From Lunularia cruciata (lineage: Eukaryota > Streptophyta > Marchantiopsida > Lunulariales > Lunulariaceae): a stretch of DNA of 64,000 nt. The notes below the pieces were generated by a model, which had not been told where the DNA came from, made no database searches, and was given only the letters and a program-made list of their open reading frames with translations. The translations under genes were made by a program, and so were the position numbers. The first letter of the stretch is position 1; each line of letters begins with the position of its first letter. The stretch covers positions 43,648,001-43,712,000 of the forward strand of contig OX419757.1 of assembly GCA_948567375.1 (NCBI GenBank). Direction: 5' to 3'. This document shows positions 33,901 through 46,020 of the stretch, one piece after another.

Positions 33901-35031
33901 ACTGATTTTCAGCGTCTGGACCTCGAGGTTAAATTTGTGGTAATATTATAAGCTGACTAGACCAATGAAGTAAGTCTTAAGCACATCCACTAGCATAGCT
34001 GCCTTGCTCTATCATTTCCTACGGTTAGAGTCTTCTTGCAGTTGCACGGGGTCTCATGTGAAGTGCATGCTTCTAGGACTAGGTTATTTCGCCAGGTTCA
34101 CATGTTGGAGCAGGTCAAGTTTTGATGTAAAACCTTTCATTCATTTGCAGTATCAACTTAAGTCGCCCAACAAAGAAGTCTCAACTTTAGCAACCACTTG
34201 GTTTTTAGTTGCTTTTAAATCTTACTGTTATGTCCAGACTATCTGGTCACTTCCTTCAGATCACCTACTCGTTGTTAGCTCCAGCTTCCTCCCAGGTAGG
34301 TGAAGGCCCTAAGATTTTGGGCCTCCCCAGTCAACTTCTATCACCGCTTCCGCATCCTAGTTTTATCCCACTATGAAGGTCGCTCCTAGTTGTCTACGAC
34401 CTTCTCGTGACAGATTTAATTCTGGTTTTCTGGGCTAGTTCGAAGGAGGGTGTTGGACAGACACCTTCAGATCTTAGAAGAGGTAAACATTCGACTCAAG
34501 GTAATATCCAATGAAATGCGAAGAAACCATATTGAGAGACCCGCCTGAGGACAGGTGAGTGCCCGGCTCCAAAGTGAGGCACTGAACTTTTCAACAAGAT
34601 GTTTATATCTGCAGTTAATCAATCCTGTAGCTTGAACTCTTTTGGCTCATCAGTGAAATTTTAAACTGGACTACTGCTAATCTTGCAAGTGCGTTCTACA
34701 TTAGGAAGAAAACCGTGGTTTTACAGATAGTTATGGGCATTTGTAGAATGTGGAGGTACAGAACTTGATCGGAAGGAGAGGTGAACAGAAGATATGAAGC
34801 TCACAATTCATGCTGCTAGGCAGGTCAGATGAGCAATTAGGAGAACACTAATAGTAGTTACTATTGCTCAACCCTCACTTAATTAGAGCTAGAGATCACG
34901 GTACCAGGGATGGAAACGAGACAGAGACCCCAAAGTACAATCTAAGGGGTTCTAGGAACTTAGTGGTTCACCTTGAGAATGCACAAGAGCTACGATTTAA
35001 ATGTGCTTGCGGAACTAGAGATGGTTGATGA
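28000..35031. other. Low-repeat intergenic DNA, no gene recognised
   Basis: This stretch shows none of the retroelement families found on either side. The longest ORFs (for example 29680–30024 and 34004–34303, plus strand) have no recognisable domain, composition bias or splice-consistent extension. The part nearest 35031 should include the 3' UTR of the bHLH gene. An 80-bp tandem duplication lies at 30791–30950 and is listed separately. Unspliced non-coding RNA genes cannot be excluded. Confidence 0.4.
30791..30950. repeat. 80-bp tandem duplication
   Basis: Two adjacent 80-bp units (30791–30870, 30871–30950) match at 72 of 80 positions by my alignment. Shared text includes ATGGTTTATGCATGCCTATT and GACTCGATGAAACTTTGTTT. 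It sits in otherwise single-copy DNA. Confidence 0.9.
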
Positions 35032-38000
35032 CTACTCACCCTGTGACTGCGAAAGTCCCTCGGTAGCTGATTCTACGTTGGATTCTGCCGGAGAAATAGT
35101 CTTCATAATAGCTTGCTGAATCTCTTCCCTAAACTGTGAGACATTGGATGTGAGATCCGAGTTCATCTGCACAATGCACATGAATTCACGACAAGAAGAA
35201 ACTTAGATTGGTCTTGAAATTTACCATTGTAGAATAGTTGAAATACTTCAATCATCACCTGGGGTTGGAAGTCAAAGAAATGCTATAGCTACTCCCCTAG
35301 CCGCTCAAAAATCATGGACGTTCTATGCTAGAATCATGCAGAACTTACCTTGAGTTGAAACTCAGCGTGAATCCATTGCTTCTCGATCCTTATACTGGTA
35401 GCAAGAACTTCAAGACCGAGATCCTTCAAGCATGTAAGTATGCTGATTACTGTCTGGGGCTGGTGCGGGGTTCGGATTTTTGCTTGGAACTGGGTGTCAT
35501 CACATTCGTTCGCACTAACCTCAATAATATCCTTGATTTCCTCGTGACTTACAGTGGACATTGGGCACGGAGTGCTACCCGGCACTGCAAATTTCGGATT
35601 TGGAGGAGAGACTTCAGTTACTGTGCCCCCACCAGTCTGTCCATTTTCGGGATCCGAAGATCGAGCTGGAGGAGGAGTAGCAGGATCTCCTCTTGAACTT
35701 TGGGAAGTGGTTCCCATCTGAGAGTCCTCGGACGTGACCAATGAGAGGTTCGGTGTTCCACTCTTATCAGGGTTGACCTTTTCCAGTTGCCGCACGCGCT
35801 TCTTGAGTCTCTTAACTAGCTGGATCGTCTCGGCTAGAACTGTTGCCTTGTCCATCTGAGAGAACACGCACGGGACAGGCTGGTCAATTTCAATCGATTC
35901 ATCCATGCACAGTGGAAAACATGCAAATGTTACAGTATTGCTCTCAATTAGCACGCCTACTATTGTTGCTGCTCAGAAACAAAAAGGCCAATAAATGATT
36001 AATTGACTGTGCTCACGAACCCTTGATGTGGGAGGAATGAGTTTTCGTAAAGCTGCGTAGTGCTCATTTTCTCTCACTCTCCGTCTCCGCTCGGCGAGCA
36101 TATGGGTCCTTGCTTGTGGATCCTGGCCACCCGATTCTGTTCTCGTTGCCGTTGTGGCTGAGTAGCTATTGATTCTCATTCTGCCGCTTGAGGTTTCGGT
36201 ATCCACTGCTTGAGCTGCTTCCTGCTCTCTTGCTTTCTGATCTTTGGCAATTTTCGGAACCATTCCCATAAGTAGCTTCCTAAGAATCATCTGATTGACC
36301 CGCAACACTCCAGAATTATTCCCAGTGTGATTATCGACTCCTCGACCTTTGAACCTCAAAGAAGCTGATTGTTTTCTGCCCCATCGCACCCAAGTGGTCG
36401 GCGTTGTGAATGAAATTTGCCACCTCGGACCTTGTTGTTCGCCTTGGTGTGGGTGATGCTGCCGATGTGGGTTCTGCTGTGCCATAAGACTAGCTAGTGC
36501 CGGTCTCGGGGTTGTGGGAGTTTGAATACTTGTGTGAACATGTGGATTGTGAATAGGGGGAAACTCAAATTGGCGTTGCCGTTGTTGAGAGCGGTGCTGC
36601 TGCGCATGTTCCTGATGTTGAGAAATTGGAGTTCCACTCTGAATCGCCCAATCACCCATACTTATGTTGTTGTTGGACCTAGTAGTAACAGCTTGCATGA
36701 CGGGATCAGGAGTGTGCAACCTCTGCAGATGTTCTTCTTCCGTAAATTCTTCAAGCATCTGTACCAGCGACTGAGTTTGTTCTTTGCACGATATTTCATT
36801 CCCTTCTATTGACGGCCACTCCCTGGAATTCTTCGAGCTCGAGGGCAGTCCGTACAGATTGTCACTCGAATCCTGCAGCAGATCCATGGGAAGTGGTAAA
36901 CCTGAAATATCAGGTGACATTGTGATTGGCAAAGGTGTCGCTAAATCCTGATCCAAAGATGTATGCTGTTGCACGCTGTGCAGTCCTCCTCGTAAGTGAC
37001 CCTGAGAAAATGGATCAGGAGGTAATAGCGACGAAATTGCCATTCCTGGTATTGCCATCCTGCTGCTAGTGCCACTAATCACTGTATCTGAGTCATGAAC
37101 CACCTGTTGGAAGACACTTCCTCCGCCTCCTCCTAACCATTCCTCTGCAAAAGTAGGCACCAATTCCACTGTTTTCTCGTGTTGTCCTGTCATCGAGCCT
37201 GGTCTTTGAGCCAGTACTTCCTGGTTGTGCCTAAGAAGCCCAATCTCATTTTGTCGAACATCATGTTGCTGCTGCTGCTGTTGGGGAGGATACCTTAATA
37301 AGCTATTTCTCTTGCGAACTTGTACTCTACTGGCTTGGTTCACGTGGTTCTCTTGGCCCGAGATTGAGAAGCTGGCTGCTTGATGACTGATATTGTTCAA
37401 GCTATTTCTCTTAATCAGAATACCATCCGGTGACAGGCCCCCGAAGTGCACGTTGCTTCCATCCGCGAAAATCGAGGAACTTACAGACGGTGACATCTGC
37501 ATGGGTTCACGGCTTCCTGCGCTGTCTTCTGATCCTCCTCCGAACGGGGATGGACTGGGCTGCGTAATGAGTGATGGATTTGTCACGCACGCCAGCCATC
37601 TCTGAATTTGATGCAGAACATTTTCGTTTCTCGACTCCTGCACCGATTGCAAAAATTGATCGTGACAGGTTTCCCCAACAATATGCAAACGCTGTGAAAA
37701 GAAGACCCCTGAAGTGCGCGAAGACTTCCACAACTCCCAAAAGTGTCTCATACATGAGAAGACCCTCTGGGACAGATGACTTCCAGGTCCAGTAGCAAAC
37801 AAGTCATCCCCACTTAACCATCGGAGATAAAAGAAGCTGCCTAGGGCCCCACAACAATCGGATAAAGACCAGTAAAAATCTATGGTGGACCCGAAACTAC
37901 CTTACGCTTCCTCGACCTGACCAACCAACCCCTTACACTCGACCCCCCATTTCACTGTTTCATCGATTGCGCTTTAACCAGAGTGATTAATGCCGCATCT

Positions 38001-39392
38001 TTGGTTTGATAAAGCTCATTCATGGCAAAATTCAGGGAATCCAGTTCAAGACAAGGAAACCCACACCTGTACAGTGCTGGTTGTGCCGAGCTCCAAGACA
38101 CTATTGTTCCAAGGCATGCACATAACTGTCTGCAAATTTAGAACAGTGGGTTCGAGTGAAGAAGTTTCAGTCACAATTGTACTCAAATTTGCGAAGCGTT
38201 GACAATGCGACCTTTAAAATATGAAATTGCTGGCAAATTCTGATGCAGCAACATTTGCACAAGACACGCTCTAAAGCACAACTTTTAATACCTGAATTCG
38301 CGCGGTCTGCCAAACGACAATTAAAACCGAGGCACATAACAATTCAAATTTATGTTAGATAATGGCTGAGTGATCAGCTGAATCAATGACATCTCGAAAT
38401 ACGTTTCTTACAAGGTATTCATGTTATCATAGGAGCTTCTCACACGAGCGACGAGTTTCAAATATAGACCGGTACCATCACCGGTCAAAACTGGTTGGAT
38501 AATCACACCTTTAGGAAAAGAGCTTGAGTGTGGACGGCACGTTTTAGAATTTCTTGGTTGCCAGTCAGCCAGGTAGTTTGGCCTTTGAACAGTACGTGAC
38601 CAACGTATCTGGTAGAAACATCGATGCATATCATCATGGTCAGTCTACATTTCAGTTCATATTGACTTAACGACCTGCTTTTCTTTTTACGGCCGTTAAC
38701 TGCAATTTCTTTAGCACATGAGTGATGCGAAATTCGTCCTGTAGAAATACACCACATTTCACTAATCCCAGTCATACAACTCAAGACAAAAAGTAACTAA
38801 ATCCTTGAATGTTTTCTCCATTGAAAAATCAATCGACACAATTCGCTCCATGCGATGGAAGGATTAAAGTACCCGTATCCTTGATGAAAGGAGCAAGACT
38901 TGTAACTTGAGTAGAATAATGCTTCGAAGCGGGAACGCTCCCTAGCTATATTATCGTTCCCAGAAAGCGATACAGTCACATTGGAGTTGTACCATCCATC
39001 TTTCCATTCAGGAACTCTGCTGCGGTTTGCGTCGAAGCCCGTCTGTGGCCTGCATTGCCACACGCAAAAAGGTTTCACTTGAGAATATCCATCTTGAAAT
39101 TGAAACGAGGAAGTTCAGTTGAATCGAATAGCTTCTTAAAAAGGAATGAATTTGCTACAGTTTTACCTCTCTGTGAATGTTTCAGCCATTCAAATTTGAA
39201 AAATTAAAGAAAGCGAAGCAGAAATATTACAAGTAAGTGGATATTTTATTCCGTGTCTGAAGAAGCATGAGGAGCATACCTGGACTCATCTACCGTTTTC
39301 CAAGTCCATAGAGCACCGTACGTCCATTCCAAGCTTTGCACGAGTTCTTTGATCCAGGGGGAGGATTGCTGCTCAGCTTGCATGAAGGACAT
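35032..39392 (-). CDS. bHLH transcription factor, subgroup IIIf-like (MYC_N + bHLH + ACT-like), 7 coding exons
   Basis: Proposed exons in transcript order: 39392–39280, 39016–38840, 38644–38509, 38129–38067, 37691–36021, 35855–35349 and 35166–35032. All introns are GT–AG, phases agree, and the model gives about 933 residues. Exons 1–4 encode the MYC_N domain: SLEWTYGALW, then EWKDGWYNSN, then FKGQTTWLTGNQE, then VMCMPWNNSVLELGTT. Exon 5 is long and Gln/Ser-rich, with a Q6 run, and ends in basic region plus helix 1 (HMLAERRRR; His693, Glu697 and Arg701 are the usual E-box contacts). Exon 6 opens with helix 2 (MDKATVLAETIQLVKRL) and ends in an ACT-like βαβ segment. Exon 7 adds 44 residues ending at TAG. 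Known role of the family: nuclear partner of R2R3-MYB and WD40 proteins controlling flavonoid pigments and epidermal fate. The ATG at 39392 has an in-frame TGA two codons upstream; Met4 is an alternative start. Least certain are the exon 5 acceptor and the GTTCGT donor at 36020. Family is confident; exact junctions are inferred. Confidence 0.85.
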
Positions 39393-40930
39393 ATCTCAGC
39401 CCAAGGCAGCATGTAGTCAATTTTCCCAAGTATCGCAAAGTGAAACTAATTTCCTAGCAATTGAAAGTTTCCTGCGCTGCAGATAGTTCTGAAACTGTTA
39501 ACAGGTGACGGGTGCCAGAATAAATTATCCAGAGAGACCCGCTTTGCTCAAAGAGCCCCTCCACTCTTGCCCAAGCCGACGGGTAACAAACAAAAACCAG
39601 CATGTCGTAATTCAACGACCAATTCATGTGTTCATAAATTCAGGACGCTAACAACCGAGAACAACATTTTCCTCACTTTCTGATGCATTAGCCAAAATTT
39701 GTATCCACATTGATGAGATCTCCTCGCCAACATTCGGAGCTAACTAGCGCTTCTCATTCTTAGGGAAGAGCATTTCACAAGGGTCTGCTGCTATGAAATT
39801 CTCCTGCCCTATGCCAGTGTCGGTCATCTTGTTGTGGTAAACTCAAGCTTTTTATGAGCATATATTGCAGCGATCAGGCCCAGAAAATCGACAGCCGCCG
39901 CAGGTAAGTTCAAGGAAATCGTCTTCTGCGCTAGCGTGTAATGAATAGCCCGATCTCTTCTCACCAGCGAAAACTGAGAATCGGTCCAACTGGTCCTACG
40001 TGAATGAAATTTGTGTCATTGACACCTACTAAACAGCTCTAGATGGTGGTGCAAGTACTGTAAGAGGACAAGGAAGGGCGCTTGGGAAGTAGAGAATGAC
40101 TACGACTTCCTCATGGTCTGAATTAGCAGGGACGAGCAAGGATTGACCGAAGTGGACTCTCGAGAACAGACAGCGGGTGTCTTTTTGCTTCACAGCTGAC
40201 AATCCAGCCGTTGGAGATAAGACGAGGTCAGTCGGATATAATAGTTAGAAGGCATGCGCAGCAGAGAGCACGAGATGTAGCATCTATCAGACAGAGAAGG
40301 ATCTGGCCAGATACAATTCAATACGCATGAGAGGGAATGACGGCGAGCATGGGTTGGGAGGGTGAGAAAGGCGGGAGGGAAAGAAGGAAGAGCTGGATGG
40401 ACGGGAGAGGGAGGTAGGAGAAGAAGAGAAAGCAAACACACGGTTCGCTATATGATGTGCTCCGAGGTCAGCTGGGGGACCTTATGAATGCATTCGCTCT
40501 CGCTTTCTCTCGCGCTCGCCCTCTCCCCCCCGCCGGGTGCAAGCCAGCCACAGAATGGTACGGGCGTGGCATCTTGTTTCTACAGGGTCTGAGCGACCAC
40601 GAGTCGAGCCTGCTGCACGCAAATCAAGAAATCATCAGGCCGTAAGTCCGTCTATACGGTATCTCACCTGGCCCCTATAGACTATAGTGTACAAGTAGCA
40701 AGCAGGGTTTCTCGTTCTCTCTCTCTCCCTGACTCGTTCTTGCAGCCGAAGTCCTGAGTACAGACTTTTGGGGTCGAGAAGGGTCGCCCGTTCACTGCAC
40801 TCAAGTCCTAGCAGCGCATAAACATTGACCCAGGATACTCCTACCCGTTGGATGACAACGGCGAGCTCTTGCCGTCGTTCGATTGCCTTCATCCTGCTGG
40901 GACTTGGGGTTCTCCACCGTCCCTCCCTAC
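39393..40930 (-). promoter_or_regulatory. Probable 5' leader of the bHLH gene, with at least one intron
   Basis: Upstream of the bHLH start the minus strand carries a strong splice donor (CCAG followed by GTGAGA, exon end near 40668). It also carries a pyrimidine-rich tract (about 40330–40440) and possible acceptors such as TTGCTAG about 60–80 bases before the start codon. A long intron-bearing leader fits. The putative first exon holds an upstream ATG near 40892 (peptide start MKAIERRQEL) that stays open for more than 80 codons if unspliced, so it could act as a uORF. This is inference from signals; no transcript was seen. Confidence 0.35.
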
Positions 40931-40955
40931 TCGGTCCCTGTGACCTGTTGTTTCT

Positions 40956-40967
40956 GGTATTTATTAA
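40956..40967 (-). promoter_or_regulatory. TATA-like box upstream of the bHLH leader
   Basis: The minus strand reads TTAATAAATACC here, about 290 bases upstream of the strong leader donor. Transcription would start near 40925–40935. Such AT-rich matches are common by chance; its only support is position. Confidence 0.25.
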
Positions 40968-40975
40968 CACCTAGC

Positions 40976-43967
40976 TAAAGCACTGCACCTGAACCGGAGA
41001 TTTTCCTGTCCTGACATCAATACTGTATTTCAACGAGGAAGTGTACAGTAGCCGTGCATGTGCCCCTCACACCTTTCACTTCTTTCCTGGCTACCCCAAT
41101 TTGCTTATTGGGAGGGAGTTTCTCTTTTTCTCTCCCCCAACTCCAATTTCTAGTTAGAGAGTCCGATTTGTTCCCCTGGTTGTTCGGGAAGCAAAATCGA
41201 AACTTTCTGATTATGACAACAGTTACACCTTTGGTAAAGGTGTGAAAGCTTCAGATTGATTTTCAACCACGTGGATGGAACCGATCCAACTTATAACCCC
41301 ACCGTGTACAGTACAGTAACTCTTGCTTTACCTGGCTCGCTAGATCAAGTTGCGAAAAACGGATCGACTATAAGGTGCAACCCCGGCTGGCCTTCTCCCT
41401 GGACCACGTACGTACTCTTGTACAGTCCTTGTACTCTCCCATATACAGGAGCTCCGTGATGTCAGTCTACAGAAGATGGAGCAATCAATCTCAGTCATGG
41501 TTTCCAACTTTACAATTGCAGGATCTTATCTGGTCCGGAACACCGGGAGATATCCATCAGCTTACTCCATAATTATGTCGCTCTCGGGATATGGAACCGT
41601 TCAAAATGTCCTTCGCAGAGGTTCTCCCTGCATACCGTATATTGGGGAATCTAGAGACGGCGTGCCTTCCCTATCCGTGTAGAGTATATAAATACCATGC
41701 TGAGATCCCATCTAATGGTAGACGGTGTGGATTAGACACCTGTGAGGATTTAATAAAATGATACATTCGACAAATCTATGCAGATCTCAAAGGATTTGTT
41801 TGTTTCCGTTCTGTATGACTCTTTGGGACTTCGACACCGTCAGGACAATGTGATCATGAGCACAATGTACTGCCAGCCAATTTACGTTGTTATAGTAAGC
41901 ACTTGCAAATGCCGCCAACCGACTTGTCAATGGTCAAGTATCAGGCTGTGACCATACACGCCGCTGTTTGAATAGTGGTCCGTTCACCAGGACCCGTTAA
42001 GCTTAACCTCTTCTGTGAACCGATATTTCCATTATCCTTCATCTGAAATTGCTGAATCAGATGATGCCATCATGGTGCACTTTCTCCACATTGTCAGACA
42101 GTCGCCTGCCTGCCTCCCTTAAAACACGTACTGTGTAGCCGAGTACGAACCCAGGACAACCGTAGGATGAAGTACTGTACTTGTTCTTCTTTTTCCGCAG
42201 GCAACGGAGGATAAAGCTATACTTCAGGAGAATATCCTTCTCACTTTCTTCTTGTGGTGTTTTCTCTCTATTGTGCACGCGATTCATCGTAGAATTCTCA
42301 TGTTAGTCCTAGGATGGGCCTGTCCGATCCTCGATGTCAATCAAAGTCGATGAGTCGTCCATACCCGTAGCGTACTTGCGTCTCTATAAGTTTAGGACTT
42401 TGCAAACTATCAAAGTCCAGAATGTCAAAATGGTTAGACTTCTCTACAGCTTCATAGTTTGTTCCTTGTATTAGATCACATCAGTACCCAGCGTAGAAAC
42501 AGCATATGCGTTGCTAGGAGAAGTATTAGGTTTGAATTCAATCATACCGGGAAAAACCATGAGTTTATTTGAGAACCACATCTCAAGTTTACTCTCAGGC
42601 TTGACCATTCTAATACTTAGTCGACTTGACTGACCTCCAATTTTTCTCAACAGACTCCAAGTTTATTAAAGGACTTGGCGAAACCCATTGCTGAAGGGTC
42701 CCTTGGTCTCTCGTACAGGGCACTGAGCTGTATTTTGGTCATTTCGACTTAGAATTCCTTCTTGTGTTTATTCTTTGTAAAGCATAGCTAGGATTCTTTT
42801 CCTTAAGCGTATTTTGGATTGATCCGTTGGTAGTAGATTTCATTATCTTGTATGCGAATGGGGGATTTGCCCACATCAAAGAGTTGGAGAGGGATGGAGA
42901 GGTTGTTTTCTGGCTGGTCACGTACTGTCCCTGAAAGAAGTTGGAATAAATGATGGTCAATCGCAGTAGGCATAACAACAACATATTTTTAATGGGTCGA
43001 GTACTCTCATTTAGAAGGAGGGACCCTTACGTATGCAAAAGATATACCGAAGCCTGTAACAACTCCGACATTCCGGTGAACTCCCATACAAAGGAAAAAT
43101 TAACTTCCCCGTGAGGAGGCCTGCCTTGGGAACAAATGAGCTTTCGGGGGGCCACAGTCATTACCGGGTAGCGTGTTCGGGCGAGATTGAATGGGCGAGT
43201 GTCTCGCCTTGGTTGACTCTAAACATAAAAAGTTCGTAACCAAATAAGTATCCTTCGGGTTCTCCGGACCCAGGGCTTTGCCCCCTCTCCCTAGAGTCTC
43301 GTGCAGCTTCAAAGAGACTTACCCTGAGATCATCAAATCATGGTGATGATCAATTTTAAGAAAATTGATCAGCTAGCTGACGATGCAAAAATACCAGCAG
43401 ACATTGAGAGGCCTGACACTTTAAGTCACTCTTCGAGTCTGTTGTCACTAAGGTGAAATGGAAAGATTAATCAAAAAGGTTACAAATACGAGCAACATTT
43501 CAGCAGTATGGGTTTAGTTGTATCTTTTGGTGAACTTGAAGTTCGTTGAATAGACAACGTTATCTGGCTACGGTTGACTACCAACCTTGATCCGATATTC
43601 CCTCCCTCCTGCATATGCTTCTTCTACAAGGGCCTGGGTTGGACATTTATAACCAGTCGGAGACTTTGGGATTGGAATGCAGAGTACTTTCCCAATCACT
43701 ATTGCAGTAACGTATGAGCGGTTATAGTGGTGAGGTAATTAGGGCTAATCTCTACCCCCTACAGACCTTTCACTAGATTCACCCGATATAAACAATTAAT
43801 AATGACGTTTGTAGACATTGGCCCGGGGATATCACCATTTTGAACGATAAAATATTTATCATGTACCTGACCTGACATGCAAAGAGATTCTTAGTCAGTC
43901 TGTGTTTAAATAGGAAATGATCAGTTTATTAAGAGAAGAAGGGGGTGCAAAAGAAAGATCAAACAAT
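40976..43967. other. Intergenic DNA upstream of the bHLH gene, no gene seen
   Basis: The segment is less AT-rich than the flanking repeats and matches none of the mobile-element families in this window. Short ORFs (up to about 93 codons) overlap in several frames with no recognisable motif. It is the likely place for distal control elements of the bHLH gene, but I can point to no specific site. Confidence 0.4.
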
Positions 43968-44830
43968 CTAATCTGTACTGTTGAAAATTTGGACACATGG
44001 GCTCAAGGAGGAGATCTGATAACCGGCTGAGCAAAGAGCACGGTCAAAAGTTGGAACAGAGATGGTATTAAAGTTATGAAAGATATCAACTTGGATCACC
44101 ATCCAACTTGATGAATTTCCAAGGATACTTGAATGCCCGCAATAAATCTTGTATCTCCTTGGAGTAGCCGCCACAAATGATGGGGAGACAAGAAGAAAGA
44201 AATATTGTCGCAACTGTTAACAAATATTGTGAGGAACCAAACCCAAAAGAACATCTCCAATGGCAATGTGGCATATACCTAAGGTCCAAGCTGTCCAAGG
44301 ATAAGAAGCTCCAAATAGACGGGCTGCTCCAAGGGGCACATGACCAGAAGTAATGGGTTGACAGAAAGTAAAGACAAGGGGAAAACCCAAAGAGCATCTA
44401 GGGAGAAGCAATACGCTATGTGCTGAAAGCCTAGTTGTCATGGCCCACCCACTAAAAAATGCAAAGAGTGGAGTAGAGCATGGGCAAAGTAGGTCTATGT
44501 CAACTATAACTCCTCATTTGGCTGATAATTATGGAGGAATAAATAAGGTACTCATTGGTTGGTGGATGTAGGGTCTATAATTTTGATAAAGTATTGGAGG
44601 AGAAGAGCACTAGCTAGGAGTGTGAGAGCATTTAGGCTGCCTACATGTACTTCCCTACTTACCTAACATTAAGGAACTATAGAGACGGTGATGCTCCTAG
44701 AGGTAGGATGTGGGGCTATGAAGAGTCTACAATCTGCTTGGCTATGGCCTGGACTCTAGTGGTGTACTCTTCCTAGAGTACTACCTAATCTCCTCTCAAT
44801 GACCTATAAATTCTAGAGGCAGCCTCTTGA
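43968..44830 (-). pseudogene. Degenerate non-LTR-type reverse transcriptase element, copy 2
   Basis: Same family and orientation as 26161–27990. Shared nucleotide blocks include GATGGGGAGACAAGAAG, ATGGAGTAGAGCATGGG-like and GGTGGATGTAGGGTCT. Protein traces include CHIAIGDVLLGLV, SFVAATPRRYK and VIQVDIFHNFNTIS. It is bordered on the high side by the repeat at 45184, and its 3' portion is missing. The frame 44813–45214 immediately upstream has no confident assignment. Confidence 0.75.
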
Positions 44831-45183
44831 TGTCCCAAAGCACCTCCATGGGATAGAAGGAGTAATATCCACCCAAGAAAAAGGGCCAATAATGTCCATC
44901 TCTCCCATGGTCATTAGCCACAATAACATGTAGTAGGAGGGAGAGTGTGGATCAAACAAGAGGATATAAAGGCATAGGGATCCTAGTATACATGTTTTAT
45001 CATAGGAAACCCGATAGGAATGTCTAGATAGGTCCAAAAGGTGTAACCAAGAAGAGTATGAGTTGAGGGAAGCTATAGAGATACTATTGGAGTATGGTTG
45101 GAGTCTAGAGGGGTAGGAATACAAGTGGCATATGCCCGTATAGGCAAATAGTGAGATCTCTCTTAGTGTTATGGTAGGCCAAT

Positions 45184-45857
45184 TGTCATGCGTATATACA
45201 TTGCTGCACAACATACATCCCTATCAACATCATACACTATAGAAGCACAGCTCACACATAAGTCATACATAGACTTTAAAGTGCCATAATAAATCAGATT
45301 TTTTTACAACTCTCAAATCCACTCAACTTAGATCAGTACTTGATCTGTCACTCTATAAACTGCCAATAATTGGGCACTCATTACAGTCAAGCCACCCCCA
45401 CTCTAGTTAAGAGAATCCAGGTGATGCTCGCCGGCCTCTGTCTACCATAGCCAAGAACTCAAAGGCTCAACATCAAAGAAGTGACCTCTCTGGAGCTGCA
45501 CTTCAAAAGTATACCCCTGGACTCGAGCTAGGTCTGAAACCTAACCGTCTTGCTGATGGCACACTTGACGGTGCAAATGGTGCAAAGTGACGGTGGGCCC
45601 CACCATGAAGTCAATACCCCAAACACAAAATCTGACCGTCAAAAAGTAATCTTTGAGAAGTTGCTGAAATAACTTTAACTACTATCACTACAACTCCAAT
45701 GTCAGAGCAATCTAGATCTGACACTACAAATGGTGTGACAACTATCGTACATATATACATCATTGCATAACATACATTATTGTCAACATCATACACTATA
45801 GAAGCACAACTCACACATAATTCATACATATACTTTAAAGTGCCATAATTGCTCCCC
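45184..45857 (-). repeat. GypP 3'-side block: ~105-bp direct repeats (A) flanking a ~440-bp core (B)
   Basis: Unit A occurs at about 45190–45292 and 45740–45855. Both contain ACAACATACAT, CACTATAGAAGCACA and CTCACACATAA and end in TTTAAAGTGCCATAAT. The core between them matches 54640–55077 at the 5' side of the element and so behaves as LTR-derived. A purine-rich GGGGAGCAATTATGG follows the inner A on the minus strand and could be the polypurine tract. The same A–B–A layout recurs at 58793–59460. Confidence 0.8.
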
Positions 45858-46020
45858 TAGCTGGCCGTTAGGTCCTTCTAACTCCAGATAGCCATCTACT
45901 CCAAGTATATGGTATACCCTATAATGGGCAAAGATCAAGAGGCCGGGTGCTATGGAGCTCCATCGTTAGTCGCCTGTCTGCAATCTATACCATATAAAGA
46001 ATGAAATAGCTATAGGTCAA

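Noticed and set aside
34004-34303. 99-codon plus-strand ORF as a host gene
   Set aside because: No motif, and it lies antisense to the probable 3' region of the bHLH gene.
37507-37755. 82-codon minus-strand ORF starting MYETLLG as part of MYC_N (compare LYETLL of TT8-like proteins)
   Set aside because: It is in a different frame from exon 5 and runs through it. The true counterparts of MYC_N lie in exons 1–4, so the resemblance is a coincidence.
40635-40970. 111-codon minus-strand ORF as an independent protein gene
   Set aside because: It is best explained as bHLH leader with a uORF; a splice donor interrupts it and no domain is visible.
44813-45214. 133-codon minus-strand ORF as a gene
   Set aside because: No domain, and it spans the junction between the non-LTR RT fragment and the GypP terminal repeat.
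45184-45857. Firm call of a TRIM element for A–B–A
   Set aside because: No primer site follows either A unit, and the core also occurs alone as an LTR-like sequence. Left as an open finding.
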